Shown here: positions 1 to 4,076 of the stretch, piece by piece
Layout: each line of letters starts with the position of its first letter
Numbering within the stretch: position 1 is the first letter of the stretch
Source: a bacterium
Lineage (GTDB): Archaea > Thermoplasmatota > Thermoplasmata > Lutacidiplasmatales > UBA184
Assembly: GCA_021832495.1 (NCBI GenBank)
Contig: JAKBKR010000175.1
Coordinates: 1-5,268 of the forward strand
Length of the DNA stretch: 5,268 nt
Reading direction: 5' to 3'
The notes under the pieces: generated by a model
What the model was told of the DNA's origin: nothing
Seen by the model: the letters and a program-made list of their open reading frames with translations, nothing else
The model's database searches: none
Position numbers and translations under genes: made by a program

Positions 1-257
1 CGTTGGTATCCGGTCATAATTCAGGTCGATGGATCCCCTCAAATTGCTCCCGCGGGAAGGAGTATCTCCCATAGACCTCAATATGCTCTCATAGTACGGG
101 GCTCGGGGCCTCTGCCACCTTCAGTTCTCTTCCATAGGTCGAGATATTGTCGTAGACGATGGCGTCCAGTAGTATCATCGACGCCAGCAGGGTCTTCTAC
201 CTCCTGCCCCGTTCACCATTCCGGCTTGACCATCCATGCTGGCATCTGGCTACTCAT
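1..257 (-). pseudogene. Unrecognised gene relic at left edge, broken by stops and a frame change
   Basis: A possible start ATG (255-257) lies 12 bases past the stop of the Cas4-like gene and begins MSSQMPAWMVKPEW before a TGA at 213-215. From about base 196 a different frame looks protein-like (KTLLASMILLDAIVYDNIST, then YGRELKVAEAPSPVL), is cut by TGA at 89-91, continues as EHIEVYGRYSFPREQF and then EGIHRPEL, meets another TGA at 14-16 and runs off the window. The 35 codons between 89 and 196 have a GC-rich third base and a GC-poor second base, as expected for real coding in a high-GC genome. I read this as a decayed gene downstream of, and perhaps co-transcribed with, the Cas4-like gene. 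I do not recognise the family. It could instead be a chance open stretch; a competing plus-strand frame is open from 1 to 282 but translates to a shadow-like, Arg/Ser/Pro-rich string with no start. Confidence 0.4.
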
Positions 258-269
258 TCTTGGAGGTCC

Positions 270-800
270 TCAGCTCACATGAGTAGCTCGATCACAGACC
301 GGGAGGTAGGCGCATCTCCGGCACTTCGGAACGGTGGGGATAGCCTCACCACCGTAGGGTTCACGGAACCGGGCCACCCAATCGGACAGTTCCTGACGAG
401 CTCCCCCGTCCCACGCCACCTTTCGCGGGATCCCGTCACTGTAGATCAGCAGCCCGTAGGGCGGCGCCGCTCCGTAGCGGTCCTCGACGATCTGGCAATA
501 GGCGTAGAGCTGGAGGACGTGGGAGAAGTACGGTGGGCGTCCGGGCGGGGGCCCCCGGGAAGACTTCACCTCGACGGGGACGACCCTCCCATCAGGGGAT
601 CTCCGGAGCTCGTCCGGCCGGCCCACGAGACCGTGGACCTGGCTGGACATGGTGGCCACCCTGCCCACCGTAGCCGAAGTCACGGGTCCGTCCACAGCCA
701 CCACCGGCCCCGCGATGGCCTTCGGCGATAGCGCCCGGTAGATGGCCCAGATGATGATGAAGACTATGACGAGGATCAGAAGGGCAACAAGTGGGTCCAC
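270..800 (-). CDS. Membrane-anchored Cas4/Dna2-like PD-(D/E)XK nuclease domain protein
   Basis: Predicted nuclease of the RecB/Cas4 type, 176 residues from a GTG start, held at the membrane by an N-terminal helix (residues about 4-20, almost entirely V/L/I/A/F/W). The fold is indicated by GRPDEL with the metal-binding Asp63, PVEVKSS with Glu77 and Lys79 (the D...ExK core), and QLYAY (Q97, Y101), the QxxxY motif of the family. Three C-terminal cysteines (C160, C163, C169 in CRRCAYLPVC) match the C-terminal part of the Cas4 iron-sulphur cluster. The fourth, N-terminal cysteine of canonical Cas4 is absent and the membrane helix sits there instead. The start could be TTG at 801-803, but GGAGGTG (806-812) is only 2 bases from it and 5 from the GTG at 798-800, so GTG is preferred. 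No cas1, cas2 or repeat array is nearby, so a role in CRISPR spacer acquisition is not supported. Stand-alone membrane-anchored Cas4-like proteins occur in other prokaryotes; their substrate is not known to me. Confidence 0.8.
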   Translation of the reverse strand: MDPLVALLILVIVFIIIWAIYRALSPKAIAGPVVAVDGPVTSATVGRVATMSSQVHGLVGRPDELRRSPDGRVVPVEVKSSRGPPPGRPPYFSHVLQLYAYCQIVEDRYGAAPPYGLLIYSDGIPRKVAWDGGARQELSDWVARFREPYGGEAIPTVPKCRRCAYLPVCDRATHVS

Positions 801-805
801 CAAAG

Positions 806-812
806 CACCTCC
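806..812 (-). promoter_or_regulatory. Shine-Dalgarno site of the Cas4-like gene
   Basis: GGAGGTG on the minus strand lies 5 bases before a GTG codon (798-800) and 2 bases before a TTG codon (801-803). The spacing favours the GTG as the real start. This is the clearest ribosome binding site in the window; the MBL, L15e and TOPRIM genes seem to have very short leaders. No convincing box A was seen further upstream in the 147-base gap (801-947) between the HEPN relic and this gene; a weak TTTTCTGA at about 873-880 is the only candidate. Confidence 0.6.
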
Positions 813-947
813 GGGAGGATTGGGAGCGCAACCCGGCCACAGATGCGTGGGCCCTGACCATGGTCTGCCGTGATCAGAAAAGGCAGAGCCACCATCGCAC
901 TGGTCACGGTCGGCGCCTCCCTCGCACCGGGCCGGTTGGGGGAAGCG

Positions 948-1367
948 CTAAGGCTGGCTCGGCAAGTGGCGCCGGGCCCAAGTGAGTATCCTCTCCGCCT
1001 GCGCTACCAGCCGTGCGGCTTCACTAGGTTCGACCTCCCGGTCCTCGTACTCGATAAGGTTCCTGAGGTGCAAAACGTCCCGGATTTGGCGGACCTTCTC
1101 CTCGCCTCCCTCTAGTCAGAGTCCCCGAACCAACTCGGTCACCTCCTCATGTCCTTCGGCCGCGGACCGGATACCATGATGGGAGGAGGTGAGGGAGTCG
1201 CATGTCTAGATCACAGCGTGGATGGCGGCCAACCCGGCCCCATTGACATTGCCTGAGCCAAGGGCAAGAGAGGCAAGTCGGGCAAAGTCTGTGGCCTTGC
1301 GTAGCTATGTGCTATACGCTCCTTGAGGAGCGTCCCTAGTTCGACCCATAGGTTTGGGTGGCGTCAC
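948..1367 (-). pseudogene. HEPN-domain protein, partner of the MNT nucleotidyltransferase, inactivated by three in-frame stops
   Basis: Read from GTG (1365-1367) to TAG (948-950), this is one continuous frame of 139 codons with no frameshift, interrupted by TAG at codon 21 (1305-1307), TAG at codon 54 (1206-1208) and TGA at codon 84 (1116-1118). The start overlaps the nucleotidyltransferase stop as GTGA, the usual coupling in two-gene MNT/HEPN modules. The pieces align with the HEPN plan in order: LRKATDFARLASLAL (helix 1), GAGLAAIHAVI (helix 2), TCDSLT, HHGIRSAAEGHEEVTELVRG, EEKVRQIRDVLHLRNLIEYE, and EAARLVAQAERILTWARRHL (last helix). The functional Rx4-6H motif appears as R102-N-L-I-E-Y107, with Tyr where His is usual. 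HEPN proteins of such pairs are ribonuclease-type toxins in characterised systems. Three of the six other genes here end in TAG and three in TGA, so both codons are ordinary stops and the internal ones look like lesions. Recoding is possible but unlikely. Confidence 0.8.
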
Positions 1368-1948
1368 TTGACGATCCACCCCTCGATCTGGAGATTCCTC
1401 AGGAGGGCCTGGTTGCGGGGGCTACGGACCTCGTCCCTGGTATACGTCAATGTCGAGAGGGGATTCCCATAGCGCAGGAAGACCTTGGATCCCAGCTTCT
1501 CCAGATCAGGTTGAATCTTTTCCTTGTCCCGTTCCCGGGTCACTTCAATGAGCAGGTCGATGTCGCTCCGGCTGCTCTCCCGACCCTGCGCGATGGAGCC
1601 ATACACCACGGCGCGGAGGATCTTGGGCGATAGCAGACCTGCTCGCAATGTTTCCAACAGATCCTCCCTCAAGGAATCCTCCTTTCGGAATACTTCGCGG
1701 ACGACAGGGACGAGGACGTGCTCCACCTCAAGCCTCCACAGGAAAGCCCGACCCGCCCGGTGCATGTGTGCGATACCCGCCCGCTCAAGGTCCTTGAGGG
1801 CCCCGATCGCCTGGGGTACGGAGGAGCCTGACAGTCGGGCCACCTCCCGGCCTGTGGACTCGCGAGAAAGGAATCGGCAAAGGACCCGAAGCACCTTCAT
1901 TCGGGAGGAAGAGGCGAAGAGTTCGTCCATCGGGCGCTGGAATCGCAT
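1364..1948 (-). CDS. Winged-helix plus MNT-type nucleotidyltransferase, antitoxin-like
   Basis: A 194-residue two-domain protein. Residues about 8-75 form a winged-helix DNA-binding domain (DELFASSSRMKVLRVLCRFL, then TGREVARLSGSSVPQAIGAL as the helix-turn-helix, and RAGRAFLWRL as the wing). Residues about 108-190 form a small nucleotidyltransferase domain with the hallmark VVYGSIAQGRESSRSDIDLL, giving G117-S118 and the metal-binding pair D129/D131. Such MNT domains transfer nucleotides to partner proteins; in characterised MNT/HEPN pairs the MNT protein is the antitoxin and adenylylates a tyrosine of the HEPN toxin. The HEPN gene follows directly with a GTGA overlap but is broken. The open frame extends back to 2104 and an ATG also exists at 1997-1999, but homology begins at MRFQRPMDELF and an operator-like repeat cluster occupies 1957-1988, so ATG 1946-1948 is chosen. 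The fused DNA-binding domain suggests autoregulation through that cluster. Confidence 0.85.
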   Translation of the reverse strand: MRFQRPMDELFASSSRMKVLRVLCRFLSRESTGREVARLSGSSVPQAIGALKDLERAGIAHMHRAGRAFLWRLEVEHVLVPVVREVFRKEDSLREDLLETLRAGLLSPKILRAVVYGSIAQGRESSRSDIDLLIEVTRERDKEKIQPDLEKLGSKVFLRYGNPLSTLTYTRDEVRSPRNQALLRNLQIEGWIVK

Positions 1949-1956
1949 AATGTTAA

Positions 1957-1988
1957 GATACCCTGAGATACCCTGACATATGTCAGGG
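1957..1988 (-). promoter_or_regulatory. Operator-like repeat cluster: direct repeats plus perfect 18-bp palindrome
   Basis: On the plus strand GATACCCTGA occurs twice in tandem (1957-1966 and 1967-1976). The second copy opens a perfect palindrome, CCCTGACATATGTCAGGG (1971-1988). This gives three CCCTGA/TCAGGG half-sites, two in one orientation and one inverted, at positions 1961, 1971 and 1983. The cluster begins 9 bases before the nucleotidyltransferase ATG (1946-1948). The palindrome centre, CATATG, lies about 31 bases upstream of that ATG, where an archaeal box A would be expected for a gene with a short leader. Binding of a dimeric winged-helix protein would therefore cover the promoter. 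The likeliest binder is the nucleotidyltransferase's own winged helix, which is an inference. A short outer TGTTA/TAACA pair (1951-1955, 1994-1998) flanks the cluster. Confidence 0.6.
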
Positions 1989-2106
1989 AATTCTAACATT
2001 GAAACTTGCCCCTGCTCCCCGGTGACGTGCCCGGTGGGAAAAAGACCCGGGTCCGGCAACCTGCCCCTCTGGCCCATCTTGTGGTCCACCGCTTGAGCCG
2101 GCAACC

Positions 2107-2112
2107 TTTTAA
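2107..2112 (+). promoter_or_regulatory. Box A (TATA-like) for the MBL-fold hydrolase gene
   Basis: TTTTAA in an otherwise GC-rich divergent intergenic region, about 32 bases upstream of the ATG at 2142. With the usual archaeal distance of about 25 bases from box A to transcript start, the mRNA would begin only a few bases before the ATG, so translation is probably near-leaderless; no Shine-Dalgarno site is evident. The 193-base gap 1949-2141 otherwise holds the operator-like cluster of the divergent nucleotidyltransferase gene and nothing else that I recognise. Confidence 0.55.
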
Positions 2113-2141
2113 TCGGGGGCGGTCAGTGTAAGCCACGGAAC

Positions 2142-2924
2142 ATGGCCTCGACAACTTCACCATCCCCCTCTGCAAAGCCCGTCCCTTCACTGGAGGGACT
2201 CCACCGTGTCGAGAACCGGGTCTCGAACTCCTACGTGCTGCGTGATCCGGACGGCATCTACCTCATTGATACCGGGTTTCCCGAGTCGGCCAAGGAGATT
2301 GTCTCCACCCTCTCGAGCGTGACGAAGGGGGAGAAGGTCCCTGTCCGTGGTATCCTCCTCACCCACCAACACCTCGACCATGTAGGCGGGGCTGCCCGTC
2401 TCCACTGGCTCACCGACGCCCCTGTGAGCGCCCACCGGTTCGACACGCCGGCCATAGAAGGTGTTGGGCCCCTCGTCGGTCCTCCCCTAATCGTTCAACT
2501 CATGCGCAAACCTGCGGTCAAGGTCGCAAACATCCTCCAGAATGGAGACACCGTGGGTCCCTTCACCGTCTTCCACGTTCCTGGCCACACACCGGGCAGC
2601 GTAGCCTACTTCCACAAGGCCCGGGGTCTTCTCTTCACGGGAGACTCCTTGATTGTGGGGAAGAGGGGGCAGCCTACCCTTAGCCGGCGCAACTTCAGCT
2701 ACGACGCTGAGGAGGCGGCCGTCTCCATGCGCAAGTTCGCGGGTCTCACCATTGAGGCACTTCTCCCTGGCCACGGGGAACCCATTACCAAGGGAGCCTC
2801 GGAGCAGCTCGCTTCCGCTGTGGAGCGGCTGGGCAAGGTGGAGACGAAGGAGGACAAGACGTTCTTCGGGCCGGATGGACGGCCCGAGATCCATCCCGGC
2901 ATGCCCGGGTGGAGGGAGGGATAG
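2142..2924 (+). CDS. Metallo-beta-lactamase-fold hydrolase
   Basis: A cytosolic zinc-type hydrolase of 260 residues, normal length for a single-domain MBL protein. All metal ligands are visible in order: THQHLDH (H75, H77, D79, H80), PGHTPGS (H149), LFTGDSL (D168) and LPGHGEP (H211). The early IDTG (residues 42-45) is the usual strand and turn before the active site. The N-terminus is Ser/Pro-rich (residues 2-16) and not obviously part of the fold, and the tail (about 236-260) is charged with Gly/Pro turns. There is no signal peptide. The substrate cannot be read from the sequence: it resembles the broad glyoxalase II-like group of thioester or lactone hydrolases, and nothing points to a beta-lactamase role. 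The ATG is supported by a box A about 32 bases upstream. It is transcribed divergently from the nucleotidyltransferase module and lies 44 bases before L15e, which has its own box A. Confidence 0.9.
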   Translation: MASTTSPSPSAKPVPSLEGLHRVENRVSNSYVLRDPDGIYLIDTGFPESAKEIVSTLSSVTKGEKVPVRGILLTHQHLDHVGGAARLHWLTDAPVSAHRFDTPAIEGVGPLVGPPLIVQLMRKPAVKVANILQNGDTVGPFTVFHVPGHTPGSVAYFHKARGLLFTGDSLIVGKRGQPTLSRRNFSYDAEEAAVSMRKFAGLTIEALLPGHGEPITKGASEQLASAVERLGKVETKEDKTFFGPDGRPEIHPGMPGWREG

Positions 2925-2926
2925 AC

Positions 2927-2933
2927 TTTTAAA
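2927..2933 (+). promoter_or_regulatory. Box A (TATA-like) for the L15e gene
   Basis: TTTTAAA begins 2 bases after the MBL gene stop codon. A transcript start is expected near 2955-2957, leaving a leader of about a dozen bases before the ATG at 2969. This supports ATG 2969 over the in-frame TTG at 2942, which would lie upstream of the transcript start. Read-through from the MBL gene remains possible because no terminator is visible between the two genes. Confidence 0.55.
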
Positions 2934-2968
2934 CTGGGCACTTGTCGCCCACGTTCCCGCAACAATAC

Positions 2969-3583
2969 ATGACCGAATCCGTCTACCGACGCTACAGCGC
3001 TTCGTTCCAGCAGTCCCTGAGCCCTGAGGGGGCCCACTGGAAGCGGGAGCGGCTCTTCCTTTGGAGGCAGGAGCACGCCATCAAGCGGCTGGAGCGGCCT
3101 ACCCGTATCGACCGGGCCCACGCCCTTGGCTGGCGCTCCAAGCCCGGTTTCATCATGGTCCGTGTCCGCGTTCGGCGCGGCGGTCAGGGCAAGCGGCACA
3201 TCATCGCGGGTCGGCGCCCCAAGCACAAGGGTATCAACAAGATGACCCTCTCGAAGTCCATCCAGCGCATCGCCGAAGAGCGGGCGCAGCGGAAGTACCC
3301 CAACCTGGAGGTCATCAACTCCTACTGGGTCGGGGAGGATGGCAAGGACAAATTCTACGAAGTGATCCTCGTCGACCGCGCACACCCGGTCATCGTCAAC
3401 GACCCCCGGGTGAACTGGGTCCTCGACCGGGCGAACAAGGGGCGCGCGTACCGCGGCCTCACAAGCGCCGGGAAGAAGGGCCGCGGACTGCGCTGGAAGG
3501 GTAAGGGAGCCGAACGCATGCGCCCGTCCCGGAAGGCCAACCGGAAGACCGAGGACCGGACGCACGTCAAGGTCATCCCGTAG
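2969..3583 (+). CDS. rpl15e: Large-subunit ribosomal protein eL15 (L15e)
   Basis: A 204-residue, strongly basic structural protein of the large ribosomal subunit that binds 23S rRNA. It is a family of archaea and eukaryotes and has no bacterial counterpart. The diagnostic core is present: GWRSKPGFIMVRVRVRRGGQ (residues 54-73), RRPKHKGINKMTLSKSIQRI (82-101), the NLEVINSYWVGEDGKDKFYE stretch (112-131) and the basic RNA-binding tail RGLTSAGKKGRGLRWKGKGA (162-181). The protein is slightly longer than the roughly 190-195 residues usual for archaea because of a short C-terminal extension (about 190-204) rich in charged residues. ATG 2969 is chosen because it fits the box A at 2927-2933 and the family start; TTG at 2942 would add nine residues. 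Its stop lies 3 bases from the stop of the converging TOPRIM gene. Expression is expected to be high, as for other ribosomal proteins. Confidence 0.96.
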   Translation: MTESVYRRYSASFQQSLSPEGAHWKRERLFLWRQEHAIKRLERPTRIDRAHALGWRSKPGFIMVRVRVRRGGQGKRHIIAGRRPKHKGINKMTLSKSIQRIAEERAQRKYPNLEVINSYWVGEDGKDKFYEVILVDRAHPVIVNDPRVNWVLDRANKGRAYRGLTSAGKKGRGLRWKGKGAERMRPSRKANRKTEDRTHVKVIP

Positions 3584-3586
3584 TCC

Positions 3587-4015
3587 TCAGTGCGCTTCCG
3601 AAGGTAGCGGCTCGCGGTAGAGCTCCGAGTTTCTCTCGGCCCATGTGGCGAGCCCTTCGACGCTCACCAGGTCTCCGCGAACGGTACGTGCCATGCGGCG
3701 CCGGATCTCCGTGTCTACCGGAAGCCCTGAGCCATGGAGCCTGCGAACCAGGTGCTGGGAGAGCTGTCCCCCTTTCCCGTCCCAGTCGGTAAGAATCACG
3801 ACCGGGCGCCTACGTTCGATGAGGCCCTCCGCAAGCTCGAGCAGGCTCCTTCCCCCGTTTATGAGCACGATGGATTCCGGTGGAAGCCCTATCCGGGCGA
3901 GCGCCCGGCGATCCTTCACCCCCTCGACCAGCACGAGGCCACCCTCTTCGAGGACGACCTGGCGGAGCTGCGCGAGGGCGGAGAGGAATTCCAAGAACTT
4001 CTCACGGGTGGTCAT
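3587..4015 (-). CDS. Small archaeal TOPRIM-domain protein (RNase M5-related)
   Basis: A 142-residue protein built around a single TOPRIM domain, the metal-binding fold shared by primases, topoisomerases, OLD nucleases and RNase M5. The catalytic Glu lies in VLVEGVKDRRAL (E31, with K34-D35 following) and the acidic pair in VVILTDWDGKG (D77, D79). The intervening LINGGRSL (51-58) and the rest of the domain match the small archaeal group annotated as RNase M5-like or UPF0292-type. Whether the archaeal proteins process 5S rRNA is not established, so only a nucleic-acid cleaving or joining role is suggested. An N-terminal helix (about 5-20) precedes the domain and a short helical tail follows. The ATG (4013-4015) fits a box A at 4050-4056. 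It converges on L15e with a 3-base gap, and the surface-protein gene ends 61 bases upstream on the same strand. Confidence 0.88.
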   Translation of the reverse strand: MTTREKFLEFLSALAQLRQVVLEEGGLVLVEGVKDRRALARIGLPPESIVLINGGRSLLELAEGLIERRRPVVILTDWDGKGGQLSQHLVRRLHGSGLPVDTEIRRRMARTVRGDLVSVEGLATWAERNSELYREPLPSEAH

Positions 4016-4049
4016 CGGCCGTTCTCCACTCTGAAGAGGGGGTTCTCTC

Positions 4050-4056
4050 TATAAAA
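4050..4056 (-). promoter_or_regulatory. Box A (TATA-like) for the TOPRIM gene
   Basis: TTTTATA on the minus strand, in the 61-base space between the stop of the surface-protein gene (4077) and the TOPRIM start (4015). The centre is about 38 bases before the ATG, giving a predicted leader of roughly 12 bases. It makes the TOPRIM gene independent of the surface-protein gene upstream. Confidence 0.6.
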
Positions 4057-4076
4057 CCGCAAGGAAGGAGAGGTCC

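Noticed and set aside
159..731. Plus-strand open frame of 190 codons at the left end
   Set aside because: It is mostly antisense to the Cas4-like gene, whose motifs are unmistakable, and its translation is Arg/Ser/His/Pro-rich without any recognisable domain.
270..800. CRISPR-Cas adaptation module
   Set aside because: There is a Cas4-like domain but no cas1, cas2 or repeat-spacer array in the window, and the membrane helix and missing cysteine set it apart from CRISPR Cas4.
870..1115. Short plus-strand open frame over the HEPN relic
   Set aside because: The minus strand here encodes the well-conserved C-terminal half of the HEPN domain, so this frame is its shadow.
1316..1333. Perfect stem ACGCTCC-TTGA-GGAGCGT as a possible terminator or RNA element
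   Set aside because: It lies inside the 5' part of the HEPN reading frame, has no following T-run on either strand, and needs no explanation beyond chance in GC-rich coding sequence.
1334..1356. GTTCGACCC resembling the T-arm of a tRNA
   Set aside because: No acceptor stem, D-arm or anticodon arm can be built around it on either strand, and it falls inside the HEPN reading frame.
948..1367. Pyrrolysine or selenocysteine recoding of the stops in the HEPN frame
   Set aside because: The stops are of two kinds (two TAG, one TGA), TAG and TGA each terminate three other genes here, and HEPN proteins are not known to need either residue. Decay is simpler, although the alternative is kept as a test in the findings.
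2699..3565. Minus-strand open frame of 288 codons antisense to the L15e gene and the end of the MBL gene
   Set aside because: L15e and the MBL-fold hydrolase are certain on the plus strand; the antisense frame is a shadow produced by high-GC codon use.
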